A DNA stretch of 64,000 nt from Parahoeflea olei (GCF_001703635.1 NZ_LQZT01000001.1:1-64000); one strand, 5' to 3'; counted from the stretch's first letter, positions 8,086 to 18,107 are shown. Numbers and translations are program-made. Notes: a model not told the origin generated them from the sequence alone.

Positions 8086-8910
8086 ATGACGGTTGAGCAC
8101 GCCGCGCCAGCCCCGGCGCCTGAAGCTGTGCCGGACCCGGTGCGCGCCCCGCTGCTGGAGCGCGAAACCGCGGCGTCCGGGATCATGCACGGCTTCTTCA
8201 GCCGGACCGGCGGCGTTTCCGAAGGGCTTTACCGCGGCCTGAATGTGGGGCTGGGCTCCCGCGACAACCGCGTGCATGTGCACGAAAATCGGGCGCGGGT
8301 CAGCCGCTGGTTCGGGCTCGATCCCGACCGCCTCGTCACCGTGCACCAGGTGCATTCGGCGCGGGTACAGGTCGCCACGCACACCAATCGCGCCGACCGG
8401 CCGGAAGCCGATGCGCTGGTCACGGCCACGCCCGGCCTGGTGCTCGGGGTGCTTTCGGCCGATTGCGGCCCGGTGCTGTTTGCCGATCCGGAAGCCCGCG
8501 TCATCGGCGCCGCCCATGCCGGCTGGCGCGGGGCCTTCGACGGCGTGCTCGAAGCCACGATCGCGGCCATGCAGGCGCTCGGTGCCCGGACCGGGCGCAT
8601 CGTCGCCTCGCTGGGCCCGTCGATCAGCCAGGCCAGCTACGAAGTGGGCCCCGAATTCGTGGACCGCTTCGTCCGCGACACGCCCGCAAACGCGGCCTAT
8701 TTCACCGCCTCGGCCACGCCCGGCCGTTCCATGTTCGATCTGAAGCAGTTCACGGTCGACCGGCTCGCCGCCGCCGGGGTGCGCGCCGAGATGCTGCCCC
8801 ACTGCACCTATGCGGATGAGCAGGCCTGGTATTCCTACCGGCGCACGACCCACCGCAACGAACCCGACTACGGACGACAAATCTCCGCCATCGCCATCAA
8901 GGAGGACTGA
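8086..8910 (+). CDS. pgeF: Peptidoglycan editing factor PgeF (YfiH/laccase-domain family)
   Basis: The product is 274 residues. The family's zinc ligands are visible: His in TVHQVHSARV, Cys in SADCGPVLF and His in GAAHAGWRGAF. The C-terminal YSYRRTTHRNEPDYGRQ is also typical. PgeF removes mis-incorporated L-Ser from UDP-MurNAc peptides; other members show purine nucleosidase activity. The frame is open from 7993, but only the ATG at 8086 has a Shine-Dalgarno (GGGAGGAG). The stop lies one base from the start of the next gene. Confidence 0.9.
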   Translation: MTVEHAAPAPAPEAVPDPVRAPLLERETAASGIMHGFFSRTGGVSEGLYRGLNVGLGSRDNRVHVHENRARVSRWFGLDPDRLVTVHQVHSARVQVATHTNRADRPEADALVTATPGLVLGVLSADCGPVLFADPEARVIGAAHAGWRGAFDGVLEATIAAMQALGARTGRIVASLGPSISQASYEVGPEFVDRFVRDTPANAAYFTASATPGRSMFDLKQFTVDRLAAAGVRAEMLPHCTYADEQAWYSYRRTTHRNEPDYGRQISAIAIKED

Positions 8911-8911
8911 T

Positions 8912-10066
8912 ATGGCCCTGCATTTTGAACGCGAGGAATACGCCGCCCGTCTCGACCGGCTCACCGAAAGCATGCGTGCGGAAAAGCTCGACGCCATGCT
9001 GCTGTTCGCCCAGGAGAGCATGTACTGGCTCACCGGCTACGACACCTTCGGCTTCTGCTTCTTCCAGTGTCTCGTCGTCAAGGCCGACGGCTCGATGACG
9101 CTGCTGACGCGCTCGGCCGACCTGCGCCAGGCGCGCCAGACCTCGAACATCGAACGCATCGTGGTCTGGACCGACCGCACCAATGCCGACCCGGCGGTGG
9201 ATCTCAAGAACCTCCTGTCCGATCTCGACCTGCTCGGCGAGCGGATCGGCGTCGAATACGACACCCACGGCCTGACCGGGGCCAATTGCCGCAAGCTCGA
9301 CAACCAGCTCCAGAGCTTTGCCGAACTGATCGACGCCTCCTATCTCGTCAGCCACCTGCGGCTGATCAAGAGCCCCGCCGAGATCGCCCATGTCCGCCGC
9401 GCCGCGGCCCTGGCCGACGCCGCCCTCGACGCGGGCCTGCCGCTGATCCGCTCGGGCGGCAACGAGGCCGATATCCTGGCGGCGATGCAGGGCGCGGTGT
9501 TTTCCGGCGGCGGCGACTATCCCGCCAACGAATTCATCATCGGCTCCGGCGAGGACGCGCTTCTGTGCCGCTACAAGGCCGGCCGCCGGCAACTGACGGA
9601 GAACGACCAGCTGACGCTCGAATGGGCGGGCTCCTTTGCCCATTACCATGCCGCGATGATGCGCACGATCATCATCGGCGAGCCGACGCCGCGCCATGTC
9701 GAGCTCTACGAGGCCTGCCGGGAGGCGCTCGACACGATAGCCGGCATTCTCAGGCCCGGCACCACCTTCGGCGAGGTCTTCGACGCTCACGCCCAGGTGA
9801 TGGACGCCCGCGGGCTGACCCGCCACCGCCTCAACGCCTGCGGCTATTCGCTCGGCGCCCGTTTCACGCCGAGCTGGATGGAGCACCAGATGTTCCTCGC
9901 CGGCAACCCGATCGTGATCGCGCCCGACATGACGCTGTTCGTGCACATGATCATCATGGATTCGGAAACCGGCACCGCCATGACGCTGGGCCAGACCTAT
10001 CTGACCACCGAGGACGCACCCGAATCGCTGTCGGCCAAATCGCTCGACCTGATCACCGCAGCCTGA
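8912..10066 (+). CDS. M24-fold (aminopeptidase P/creatinase-like) protein lacking the metal ligands
   Basis: The product is 384 residues with the pita-bread fold order: creatinase N-terminal domain (about 10-145) and M24 catalytic domain (about 155-370). The five metal ligands of aminopeptidase P are not conserved. The first Asp position is Glu (TLEWAGSF, about 237), the second is Ala (HYHAAMMRT), the His position is Tyr (GYSLG, about 312), and neither later Glu is present. This resembles metal-independent M24 members such as creatinase and ectoine hydrolase. It may be an amidohydrolase rather than a peptidase. The Shine-Dalgarno (AAGGAGG) lies inside the end of pgeF. Confidence 0.8.
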   Translation: MALHFEREEYAARLDRLTESMRAEKLDAMLLFAQESMYWLTGYDTFGFCFFQCLVVKADGSMTLLTRSADLRQARQTSNIERIVVWTDRTNADPAVDLKNLLSDLDLLGERIGVEYDTHGLTGANCRKLDNQLQSFAELIDASYLVSHLRLIKSPAEIAHVRRAAALADAALDAGLPLIRSGGNEADILAAMQGAVFSGGGDYPANEFIIGSGEDALLCRYKAGRRQLTENDQLTLEWAGSFAHYHAAMMRTIIIGEPTPRHVELYEACREALDTIAGILRPGTTFGEVFDAHAQVMDARGLTRHRLNACGYSLGARFTPSWMEHQMFLAGNPIVIAPDMTLFVHMIIMDSETGTAMTLGQTYLTTEDAPESLSAKSLDLITAA

Positions 10067-10184
10067 CGCGGGGTCACAGCCAGCACGAGGGCAGAGACGC
10101 CCTCTCTCCCGGCCTTTATCCCCACGGCCAATTGACAGGCCAGCCCCGGGGATTTCATAACCATCCGGGAAAAGGGCGGGAAAC

Positions 10185-10781
10185 ATGATGCATCGCATCA
10201 AAATCATCGGCTTTGTCTGCGCGCTGGCCGCTTTCGTCGCTGCGTGCAACAGCACCGAGCAGACCCTGCAGCCGAATCCCGGCGCACCGTCCGCCGCGGC
10301 GGGAAACACCGATAACACCACGCCCGTCGAGGCCTTCCCCGCAACTCCGGCCGATGCGGCACCGGGCGCTGCTGCGCCGGCACAGGCCGGCGCGGCGCAG
10401 GCGTCGATGCCCGCCGGGCAGGTGCGCGGCCGCATCCGCTTCATGCCGGTCATCGGCGCGCCGGTGAATGCGGTCACGCCGCTGTCGCGGCAGCTGGCGG
10501 TGGAAGCGCGCAACCGCGGCCTGGCGATCCTGAGCGCCAGCGATCCCGGCGGCGAGCATGTGCTCAAGGGCTATTTCTCCGCCGACAATTTCGACGGCAA
10601 GACCACCGTGTTCTATGTCTGGGACGTGCTCGATGCGGCCGGCAACCGGATGCACCGGATCCAGGGCCAGGAATCGGTCGCCGGCGGACCCGGCGATCCC
10701 TGGGCCACGGTGCCCGCCGACGTGATGGAACGGATCGCCGCCCGCTCGATCGCCGAATACGCCGCCTGGCGCGGGCTGTGA
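10185..10781 (+). CDS. Putative lipoprotein of unknown function
   Basis: The product is 198 residues. It starts with a signal sequence and lipobox (AAFVAACNS, Cys21), so it should be diacylated by Lgt and anchored on the periplasmic side. Residues 22-80 are Ala/Pro-rich linker. The folded part (about 85-198) includes VRGRIRFMPVIGAPVNAV and a conserved-looking GYFSADNFDGKTTVFYVWDV strand region. I do not recognise a named family. It is flanked by the M24-fold gene and prs and is probably monocistronic. Confidence 0.75.
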   Translation: MMHRIKIIGFVCALAAFVAACNSTEQTLQPNPGAPSAAAGNTDNTTPVEAFPATPADAAPGAAAPAQAGAAQASMPAGQVRGRIRFMPVIGAPVNAVTPLSRQLAVEARNRGLAILSASDPGGEHVLKGYFSADNFDGKTTVFYVWDVLDAAGNRMHRIQGQESVAGGPGDPWATVPADVMERIAARSIAEYAAWRGL

Positions 10782-10881
10782 CGCTGCGCCGCGCGGCCCC
10801 TGCCCGGGGATGCGCGAGAGCGGTTGCGTGAGATTGTTAACACGTTCAACAGAAAAAACGCGTTCCGCGCCGACTGCGTAC

Positions 10882-10909
10882 TTGCAATCAGCAAATCCGC
10901 CGCTAAAAC
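10882..10909 (+). promoter_or_regulatory. Candidate sigma-70 promoter of prs
   Basis: TTGCAA (10882-10887) and TAAAAC (10904-10909) are separated by 16 bases, about 80 bases upstream of the prs ATG, in an AT-richer stretch of the intergenic region. Support is by consensus match only. Confidence 0.35.
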
Positions 10910-10989
10910 GCGGTCCAACGGAATGACGCCCATACCCCATGCGCGACCCTGCGCATGGCGCGGCACGGCGGGAAAGCAGGCGGTCCCAA

Positions 10990-11922
<933 letters not shown>

Positions 11923-11932
11923 CACGGCAAAG

Positions 11933-11971
11933 CCCCCGGCATCGGGCCATCCGGCCACCGGGGGATCGTTC
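11933..11971 (+). terminator. Intrinsic terminator of prs
   Basis: CCCCCGG (11933-11939) and CCGGGGG (11958-11964) form a 7-bp GC stem 10 bases after the prs stop. A short ATCGTTCTG tail follows rather than a clean T-run. It lies between two convergent genes. Confidence 0.55.
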
Positions 11972-12047
11972 TGTCCTCAAGCGTCGGTTTCGTTTTGCGC
12001 CGGAGCAGGCCCTGCCCGCTCCGGCGTCTGCTTGCCGGGCGTCCCGC

Positions 12048-12593
12048 TCAGCCGACCCGCTCGATGAAGCCCGCGAACTTGTCGATAAAGCCGTTGAGGA
12101 ACGCCTTGGTGTCCTCATTGGCGACCGCGCCGCTGTCGTCGAACAGTTCCGGCTTGTACTGGAAGAAGACCTCCGGCTGGCCCATCAGCACCACGTCGAC
12201 GACGCCGAGCAGCCCCTTGAGCGCCTGCTGGCCCACGGCCGCGCCGATGGCGCCGGGCGAGGTGCCGATCACGGCGCCGGGTTTTCCCGCCCAGGAGCTC
12301 TTGCCCCAGGGCCGGCTGCCCCAGTCGATGGCGTTCTTGATCGCCGGCGTGAAGGACCGGTTGAATTCGGGCGTGACGAACAGAAGCCCGTCGGCGGCTT
12401 CGATCTCGCGCTTGAGACGCAGCACCGCTTCGGGCGGATTGTCCCACAGATCGTCATTGTAGAGCGGCAGGTCGCCGATTTCGACGAAATGGAAGTCGAG
12501 GCGCCCGTTTGCGAGCTTGCCGAGGCTTTCGGCGAATTTGCGGTTGAGGGATTGCTTGCTCAGGGAGCCGACCAGAACTGCTACGGATTTCAT
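12048..12593 (-). CDS. NADPH-dependent FMN reductase family protein
   Basis: This is a 181-residue flavodoxin-like protein. The FMN phosphate loop is VGSLSKQSLNRKFAE near the N-terminus, and the family hallmark PEFNRSFTPAIKNAIDWGSR lies mid-protein, with GTSPGAIGA beyond. Such enzymes (ChrR, SsuE, azoreductase-like) reduce FMN, quinones or chromate using NAD(P)H; the substrate is not predictable. The ATG at 12591-12593 (MKSVAVLVGS) is favoured over the longer open frame because it begins directly at the first beta strand. It is monocistronic. Confidence 0.85.
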   Translation of the reverse strand: MKSVAVLVGSLSKQSLNRKFAESLGKLANGRLDFHFVEIGDLPLYNDDLWDNPPEAVLRLKREIEAADGLLFVTPEFNRSFTPAIKNAIDWGSRPWGKSSWAGKPGAVIGTSPGAIGAAVGQQALKGLLGVVDVVLMGQPEVFFQYKPELFDDSGAVANEDTKAFLNGFIDKFAGFIERVG

Positions 12594-12836
12594 GAGGGTA
12601 CTCGCTTGCATGACAGGGAGGAAGGCGCCGGGCGGCGCCGAACCCCTTACATACGCCCTGAAGCTGTTGAATTTCAGGGGCAATCCGTCTCCGTGGCGTT
12701 GACACACCGTTACCCCCCTCGCGCCAGGGGAACCACCGGGCGGGGCCGGCGGGGGCGCCTCCCGGCAGATGCCGACGGTGCGGCGACAAAGAGCGCAGGC
12801 CGGCATCGCAAGGCCGCCCCAAACCGCCCGGAAAGC
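12594..12836. other. Gene-free stretch between the FMN reductase and rplY genes
   Basis: This first part of a 415-base divergent gap is GC-rich and has no coding frame with plausible signals. It should contain the FMN reductase promoter, but no clear -35/-10 pair was seen. The rplY promoter and leader follow immediately. Confidence 0.5.
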
Positions 12837-12865
12837 TTGCATTCGCGCATCTGCTCGGCTATAGC
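12837..12865 (+). promoter_or_regulatory. Sigma-70 promoter of rplY
   Basis: TTGCAT (12837-12842) and TATAGC (12860-12865) are separated by exactly 17 bases, predicting a start near 12872 and a leader of about 137 bases before the rplY ATG. No other plus-strand gene lies between prs and this site. Confidence 0.6.
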
Positions 12866-12905
12866 GGCGACGTCCGTGCAGACACCCTTGGAGGCACCGC
12901 GGATG

Positions 12906-12945
12906 AAGCGCCGTCATTCTTCGAATGCGACGGCGCTTGATGTTT
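12906..12945 (+). promoter_or_regulatory. Terminator-like hairpin in the rplY leader (candidate attenuator)
   Basis: AAGCGCCGTC (12906-12915) pairs with GACGGCGCTT (12929-12938), and the inner ATTC/GAAT extends the stem to 14 bp with a 2-base bulge and a TTC loop. Then GATGTTTTT (12939-12947 region) provides a U-tract. It sits after the predicted promoter and about 65 bases before the rplY start, not after any gene, so it looks like a leader attenuator rather than an ordinary terminator. Confidence 0.6.
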
Positions 12946-13008
12946 TTGGGGACCGGCTTTGCCGCAGCCCGAAAAGCAGCCTTTATATGAACCTCGAAAG
13001 GATATGCC

Positions 13009-13638
13009 ATGAGCCACTCGACTTATGAGCTCAAGGCCGAGGCGCGCGCACAGGTTGGTAAGGGGTCCGCCCGTGAACTTCGCCGCAACGGTTTGATTCC
13101 CGCTGTCATCTATGGTGACAAGAAAGACCCTGTTTCGATCGCGCTCTCGCGCAACGAAGTGACCAAGAAGATCCACGCCGGCGGTTTCATGACCACCATC
13201 GCGACGATCGACGTGGACGGCACCAGCTACCAGGTGCTGCCGAAGGACTACCAGCTCGACCCGGTCCGCGACTTCCTGCTGCATGTCGACTTCCTGCGCG
13301 TGTCGAAGAACACGCTGGTGACCGTGGAAATCCCGGTCCACTTCGAAAACGAAGAGAAGTCCCCCGGCATCAAGCGCGGCGGCGTGCTCAACATCGTGCG
13401 CCACACCGTCGAGTGCCACTGCCCGGCCAACGACATTCCCGACGCGATCACCATCGATCTGACGGGTCTGGAACTGGGCGCCGGCATCCACATCTCGCAT
13501 GTCACGCTGCCCAAGGGCGTTGAGCCGACGATCACCGATCGCGACTTCACCATCGCCACCATCGCAGCCCCCGCCGGCCTGAAGAGCGACGACAACGCCG
13601 CTGCCGACGAGGCTGAAGAAGGCGACAGCGAAGAATAG
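13009..13638 (+). CDS. rplY: 50S ribosomal protein L25 / general stress protein Ctc
   Basis: This 209-residue L25/Ctc-family protein binds 5S rRNA in the large subunit. The N-terminal RNA-binding domain starts [19 protein letters not shown], with GLIPAVIYG and the HVDFLRV strand. The C-terminal TL5-like domain (about 95-185) includes VPVHFENE-type and [14 protein letters not shown] segments. The tail is acidic (EEGDSEE). The Shine-Dalgarno AAAGGA is well placed. pth follows after 33 bases, a conserved rplY-pth pair. Confidence 0.97.
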   Translation: MSHSTYELKAEARAQVGKGSARELRRNGLIPAVIYGDKKDPVSIALSRNEVTKKIHAGGFMTTIATIDVDGTSYQVLPKDYQLDPVRDFLLHVDFLRVSKNTLVTVEIPVHFENEEKSPGIKRGGVLNIVRHTVECHCPANDIPDAITIDLTGLELGAGIHISHVTLPKGVEPTITDRDFTIATIAAPAGLKSDDNAAADEAEEGDSEE

Positions 13639-13671
13639 GCCAGTCTGGCCCGTAACGGAGGAGCCGGCTCC

Positions 13672-14397
13672 ATGCTGCTCATCGCAGGCCTTGGAAATCC
13701 CGGCCCCCAATACGCCCGAAACCGGCACAATGTCGGCTTCATGGCGGTGGACGAAATCGCCCGCCGCCATTCCTTTTCCGGATTTTCGAAGAAATTCCGC
13801 GGCGACCTCGCCGAAGGCACCATTGCCGGCGAAAAGATCCTGCTCCTCAAGCCCATGACCTTCATGAACCTTTCGGGCGACAGCGTCGGCGAAGCCATGC
13901 GGTTCTACAAGCTTTCCACCTCGGACCTGATCGTGCTGCATGACGAACTCGACCTTGCGCCGGGCAAGCTCAGGCTCAAGTCCGGCGGCGGCAATGGCGG
14001 CCACAACGGCCTCAAATCGATCGACGCCCATTGCGGCAAGGACTACAGGCGCCTGAGGATCGGCATCGGCCATCCCGGCCACAAGGACCGCGTCAACCCG
14101 CATGTGCTGGGCGATTTCGCCAAGGCCGACGCCGAATGGCTCGAGCCGCTGCTCGACGCCATCGCCGGCAATGCCGAGCTGATGGTGCGCGGCGACGACG
14201 CGGGCTTCCTCAACAAGATCGCGCTTGCCACCGGAACCGCGCCCGGGTCGTCCAAGCCGCAAAAGCCGGCGAAGCCGGCCGCGGCGGGCAAATCCCATAT
14301 CCGCCAGGCGCGCAATTCGGCACAGCCGAAACAGCTTCCGACCTCCGGCCCCATGGCCGACATGTTGAAAAAGCTGTTCGGCGGCGAGAAGGACTGA
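13672..14397 (+). CDS. pth: Peptidyl-tRNA hydrolase
   Basis: This enzyme of 241 residues cleaves peptidyl-tRNA released from stalled ribosomes. The N-terminal [20 protein letters not shown] includes the substrate-binding Asn and the catalytic His at about residue 20. [18 protein letters not shown] and [10 protein letters not shown] are the second family signature. The protein is about 45 residues longer than E. coli Pth because of a basic, Lys/Pro/Ala-rich C-terminal extension ending [14 protein letters not shown], common in Hyphomicrobiales. Confidence 0.96.
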   Translation: MLLIAGLGNPGPQYARNRHNVGFMAVDEIARRHSFSGFSKKFRGDLAEGTIAGEKILLLKPMTFMNLSGDSVGEAMRFYKLSTSDLIVLHDELDLAPGKLRLKSGGGNGGHNGLKSIDAHCGKDYRRLRIGIGHPGHKDRVNPHVLGDFAKADAEWLEPLLDAIAGNAELMVRGDDAGFLNKIALATGTAPGSSKPQKPAKPAAAGKSHIRQARNSAQPKQLPTSGPMADMLKKLFGGEKD

Positions 14398-14452
14398 GCG
14401 CCGCGGCGATCACCGCCAGAGACGACCGGACCGACGACCGGGCATCCAGGCC

Positions 14453-14827
14453 TCACAGATCGGTAACGCGCTGCCAGAACAGGTCGACGAAGGCGCCGAG
14501 CCCGGCCTCGATCAGGCGCGCGATGCCAAGCGCGGCACCGTCGATGAACAACATCGCGCCGAGCCCGCCGAGAACGAAGGACACGACGTAGAGCCTGAGA
14601 TTCTTGAGGCTGTCCAAACGGTAATAGCCGGCGTCGTCGAATTCGACGCCCCAGAGGTAGTCGCCCCAGCTGTAATCGCTCGACACCAGCACATTGACCG
14701 AGGGCGTATCGGAAATCTTGTCGGGAAAGACGTTGAAGACCGCGCGGCCGACATGGGCGAGCGCCCCGAGCAGGGCGAAGACGAGGCCCGCGACCACAAA
14801 ATGCCAGGTGGCGAGTTCGGTTTCCAT
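14453..14827 (-). CDS. Small membrane protein of unknown function
   Basis: The product is 124 residues. Predicted TM helices lie at about 7-28 (WHFVVAGLVFALLGALAHVG) and about 75-97 (LYVVSFVLGGLGAMLFIDGA), joined by a polar loop rich in Asp and aromatics (SWGDYLWGVEFDDAGYY). ATG 14827 has a GGAGG ribosome site. I do not recognise the family. It is isolated, convergent with pth and upstream of an unrelated SDR gene on the same strand. Confidence 0.65.
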   Translation of the reverse strand: METELATWHFVVAGLVFALLGALAHVGRAVFNVFPDKISDTPSVNVLVSSDYSWGDYLWGVEFDDAGYYRLDSLKNLRLYVVSFVLGGLGAMLFIDGAALGIARLIEAGLGAFVDLFWQRVTDL

Positions 14828-14935
14828 GGCGGTATCCTCCGGCAATCGGGTCTCAACGATGCCACACAATCCTTTCCGCCGCGTTGACCGGGCCAGGCGG
14901 AGCGGGCGTCGCCGCCCGCCCGCCGGCACGCGGCT

Positions 14936-15694
14936 TTACAGGAACATGCCGCCCGAGACCTCGATCCGCTGCGCGGTCATCCACTGCGCCTGGCTGGTCA
15001 GGATGCTCGCGATCGCCTGGCCGATATCCTCAGGTCGCCCGACCCGGCCCATCGCGGTGTTGGCGGCCACGGAGGCGTTGACATCCGGATTGTCGCGCAC
15101 GACCCCGCCGCCGAAATCGGTCTCGATGGCGCCCGGCGCGATCACGTTGACGGCGATGCCGCGCGATCCGAGCTCCTTGGCCATGTAGCGCGTCAGCACT
15201 TCCACAGCGCCCTTCATGGCTGCATAGGCGGCGTATCCGGGCATGCTGAAGCGCGCAAGCCCGGACGACACGTTGAGGATCCGCCCCCCATTGGCGATCA
15301 TCGGCAGCAGCCGCTGGGTGAGAAAGAACACGCCCTTGAGATGCACGTTGACGAGCGCGTCGAACTCCGCCTCCGTGGTGTCGGCAAAGCCCGCATGAAT
15401 GCCCATGCCCGCATTGTTGACGAGAAAGTCGAAGGTCTCGCGGCCCCAGACCGAGGCCAACGTGGCACCGAGATCCTGCGCGAAGGCCTCGAAGGCGCGG
15501 GCATCTCCGGCATCGAGCCTGAGCGCGGCCGCCGTGCCGCCAAGGGCCTCGACCTCGGCGACGACGGCCGCCGCCTCGTCCGCGCGGGAGAGATAGGTGA
15601 TGACGACGCCGACGCCCTGGCGGGCGAGGTGAAGCGCGGCGTTGCGGCCGAGGCCGCGGCTGCCGCCGGTGACGAGTGCGATTTTTCTGCTCAT
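14936..15694 (-). CDS. SDR-family oxidoreductase
   Basis: This classical short-chain dehydrogenase has 252 residues. Cofactor loop TGGSRGLGRN, LVNNAGMG and a catalytic Ser-Tyr-Lys (SSGLARF and YAAMK) are intact, as is the C-terminal GRVGRPEDIG. The lack of an acidic residue after the second strand suggests NADP(H). The substrate is unknown. It is divergent from an AraC-type regulator by 157 bases, a pairing commonly seen when such regulators control reductases for reactive carbonyls. Confidence 0.9.
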   Translation of the reverse strand: MSRKIALVTGGSRGLGRNAALHLARQGVGVVITYLSRADEAAAVVAEVEALGGTAAALRLDAGDARAFEAFAQDLGATLASVWGRETFDFLVNNAGMGIHAGFADTTEAEFDALVNVHLKGVFFLTQRLLPMIANGGRILNVSSGLARFSMPGYAAYAAMKGAVEVLTRYMAKELGSRGIAVNVIAPGAIETDFGGGVVRDNPDVNASVAANTAMGRVGRPEDIGQAIASILTSQAQWMTAQRIEVSGGMFL

Positions 15695-15851
15695 GACTGG
15701 CTCCTTCGATTGGGATGAGCCATGTCTATCCGCCCGGCCGGTTTCGGTCCTGCCGGATACTCCGCAATTCCTGCCCGATCCTCCGAAACGCCGCGGCGAC
15801 GCGTGACGCACGCCCGGGAAAGGGCTAGAACGCTTCTGGAAAGGAGCCGCC

Positions 15852-16742
15852 ATGACCACAGCCGAACTGGCGCGCCGGATCTTCGATTCCGTGGGCGAAA
15901 ACGCCAATTCCACCCGGAGTTGGCAGACATCCGTCCCGAATCTGGCGTTTCATCTCCAGACCCGTCCGAACGCCTACGAGGCCACCATCTACCATCCCGT
16001 CGTCTGCCTGAACCTCCAGGGGCGCAAGGAGGTCACGATCGGCGACCAGTCGGTTGAATTCGGCGACGGCCAGTCGCTGATCGTCAGCCACGAACTGCCG
16101 GTGATGGCACGGGTGACCGAGGCGAGCCCCGAGCGGCCCTACCTGGCGCTGATCGTGTCGCTCGACATGGGGATCGTGCAGAGCCTGTGCGACGAGGTCG
16201 GCCCCGCCGTCCCGGCGCACCCGCAGACCCGGTCGCTGTCGGTGGGACCGGTGGACGAGCGCCTGATAGAAACCCTGAGCCGCTATGTCGCGCTCACCGC
16301 CGATCCGGTCGAGGCGCGCGTGATGGCGCCGCTGATCCTCAGGGAAATCCACTTCCGGCTGCTGATGGCCGACCATGGCGGCATGCTGCGCCAGTTTCTG
16401 CACCGCGACAGCCATTCGAGCCGCATCGCCCGCGCCATCGGCCTGATCCGCAGCGACTACCGCACGCCGCTTGCCGTGGCCGATCTCGCGGACGCGGCGG
16501 GCATGAGCCCCTCCTCCTTCCACCAGCATTTCCGGCAGGTCACCGGCACCACGCCGCTTCAATACCAGAAGGATCTGCGCCTGACCGAGGCCCGCCGGCT
16601 GCTCGCGGCCGAGGCGCTGTCGGTCGCCTCGGCCGCTTTCGAGGTGGGCTACGAGAGCGCCACCCAGTTCAGCCGCGAATACGCGCGCAAATTCGGCGCG
16701 CCGCCGCGCAAGGATGTGCTGCGCCCGGCCGGCGTCGCCTGA
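15852..16742 (+). CDS. AraC-family transcriptional regulator (YqhC-like)
   Basis: The product is 296 residues. An N-terminal AraC_N (cupin-like) sensor domain covers about 20-170, with the typical YHPVVCLNLQGRKEV and SHELPVMARV. Two helix-turn-helix motifs fill about 190-290 (PLAVADLADAAGMSPSSFHQ, then VASAAFEVGYESATQFSREY). The layout matches YqhC, which activates aldehyde-reductase genes in E. coli. The divergent SDR gene at 14936-15694 is the likely target. The inducer is unknown. Confidence 0.88.
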   Translation: MTTAELARRIFDSVGENANSTRSWQTSVPNLAFHLQTRPNAYEATIYHPVVCLNLQGRKEVTIGDQSVEFGDGQSLIVSHELPVMARVTEASPERPYLALIVSLDMGIVQSLCDEVGPAVPAHPQTRSLSVGPVDERLIETLSRYVALTADPVEARVMAPLILREIHFRLLMADHGGMLRQFLHRDSHSSRIARAIGLIRSDYRTPLAVADLADAAGMSPSSFHQHFRQVTGTTPLQYQKDLRLTEARRLLAAEALSVASAAFEVGYESATQFSREYARKFGAPPRKDVLRPAGVA

Positions 16743-16789
16743 GACGCAGGCTTTTTTGCCCCCTGCCCGCGCCAACCGGTCTTCGCCCC

Positions 16790-16817
16790 TTGACGCGGCA
16801 CGGGACTTCCATACAAA
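16790..16817 (+). promoter_or_regulatory. Candidate promoter of ychF
   Basis: TTGACG (16790-16795) and TACAAA (16812-16817) with a 16-base spacer lie about 130 bases upstream of the ychF start. Confidence 0.4.
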
Positions 16818-16946
16818 GCCGCTACAGCAGCTTTCCCGGTTCCCTGCACAGGGGCGGTTGAACAGTGCACCGGCTCAACGTGCCGCGGCCTGCAGGGTCT
16901 TTCCTGGCGCACGGCCGGGCGGCAACGACACAAAGGACATCATCCC

Positions 16947-18050
16947 ATGGGTTTCAAATGCGGCATCGTCGGCCTGCCCAATGTCGGCAAGTCCACCCTG
17001 TTCAACGCGCTGACGCGGACGGCCGCCGCCCAGGCCGCCAACTATCCCTTCTGTACCATCGAGCCCAACACCGGCGAGGTGGCGGTGCCGGACCCGCGCA
17101 TGCAGAAGCTCGCCTCCGTGGCGGGCTCCAAGGAAATCATCCCCACCCGCATTTCCTTCGTCGACATCGCCGGCCTGGTGCGCGGCGCCTCCAAGGGCGA
17201 GGGTCTGGGCAACAAGTTCCTCGCCAATATCCGCGAGGTCGACGCGATCGTGCATGTGCTCCGCTGCTTCGAGGATGACGACATCACCCATGTCGAGGGC
17301 CGCATCGACCCCGTCGGCGACGCCGAGACCATCGAAACCGAACTGATGATCGCCGACCTCGAAAGCCTCGAGCGCCGCACCGAACAGACCCGCAAGCGCG
17401 CGGCCGCCAAGGACAAGGAATCGCTGACCGTGCTGCCGGTGATGGAAGCGGCGCTCAAGCTGCTGCAGGACGGCAAGCCGGTGCGCACGCTGCTCAAAAC
17501 CATGGCGCCGGAAGAACTCGCTATCCTCAAGGGGCTGAACCTGCTGACCTCGCACCCCGTGCTTTATGTCTGCAATGTCTCGGAAGCCGATGCGGCGACC
17601 GGCAACGCCCACACCGAGGCCGTTGCCAAGATGGCCGCCGAACAGGGTGCGGAGACGATCATCGTCTCGGCCGCGATCGAGGCGGAAGTGGCGCAACTGC
17701 CGGCCGAGGAGTCCGCCGAATTCCTCTCGGCTCTCGGGCTTGAGGAAGCCGGTCTGGACCGGCTGATCCGTGCCGGCTACAGCCTGCTCGACCTGATCAC
17801 CTATTTCACCGTCGGCCCCAAGGAAACCCGCGCCTGGACCATCGAACGCGGCACCAAGGCCCCGGCCGCCGCCGGCGTGATCCACACCGATTTCGAGCGC
17901 GGCTTCATCCGCGCCTTCACCATCGCCTATGACGACTATGTCACCCTCGGCGGCGAAGTGGCCGCCAAGGAAGCCGGCAAGGCGCGCGACGAAGGCAAGG
18001 AATATGTCGTTCAGGACGGCGACGTCATCCATTTCCGCTTCAACACCTGA
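16947..18050 (+). CDS. ychF: Redox-regulated ATPase YchF (Obg-family)
   Basis: This 367-residue, universally conserved P-loop protein prefers ATP to GTP and associates with ribosomes and the stress response. Walker A is [17 protein letters not shown], and switch II/G3 is [20 protein letters not shown]. The altered G4 position is NVSE, as expected for ATP preference. A coiled-coil helical domain (about 130-200) and a C-terminal TGS domain (about 280-367, including [12 protein letters not shown]) are present. It is monocistronic, with its own promoter. Confidence 0.97.
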   Translation: MGFKCGIVGLPNVGKSTLFNALTRTAAAQAANYPFCTIEPNTGEVAVPDPRMQKLASVAGSKEIIPTRISFVDIAGLVRGASKGEGLGNKFLANIREVDAIVHVLRCFEDDDITHVEGRIDPVGDAETIETELMIADLESLERRTEQTRKRAAAKDKESLTVLPVMEAALKLLQDGKPVRTLLKTMAPEELAILKGLNLLTSHPVLYVCNVSEADAATGNAHTEAVAKMAAEQGAETIIVSAAIEAEVAQLPAEESAEFLSALGLEEAGLDRLIRAGYSLLDLITYFTVGPKETRAWTIERGTKAPAAAGVIHTDFERGFIRAFTIAYDDYVTLGGEVAAKEAGKARDEGKEYVVQDGDVIHFRFNT

Positions 18051-18107
18051 GACGAACCCGGGCGTGGGGCAAGCCGCCACGCCCGGCCACAGGCAGGCGC
18101 GCTCCGC

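Noticed and set aside
5842-9033. A 1063-codon open frame on the minus strand opposite lgt, the MidA-type gene and pgeF
   Set aside because: It lies antisense to three well-supported genes, is rich in Arg, Gly, Ala, Asp and His as GC-rich shadow frames are, and has no recognisable domain or ribosome site.
16749-16771. GCAGG/CCTGC arms around a T-run after the AraC gene
   Set aside because: The T-run is in the loop rather than after the stem, so it does not fit an intrinsic terminator.
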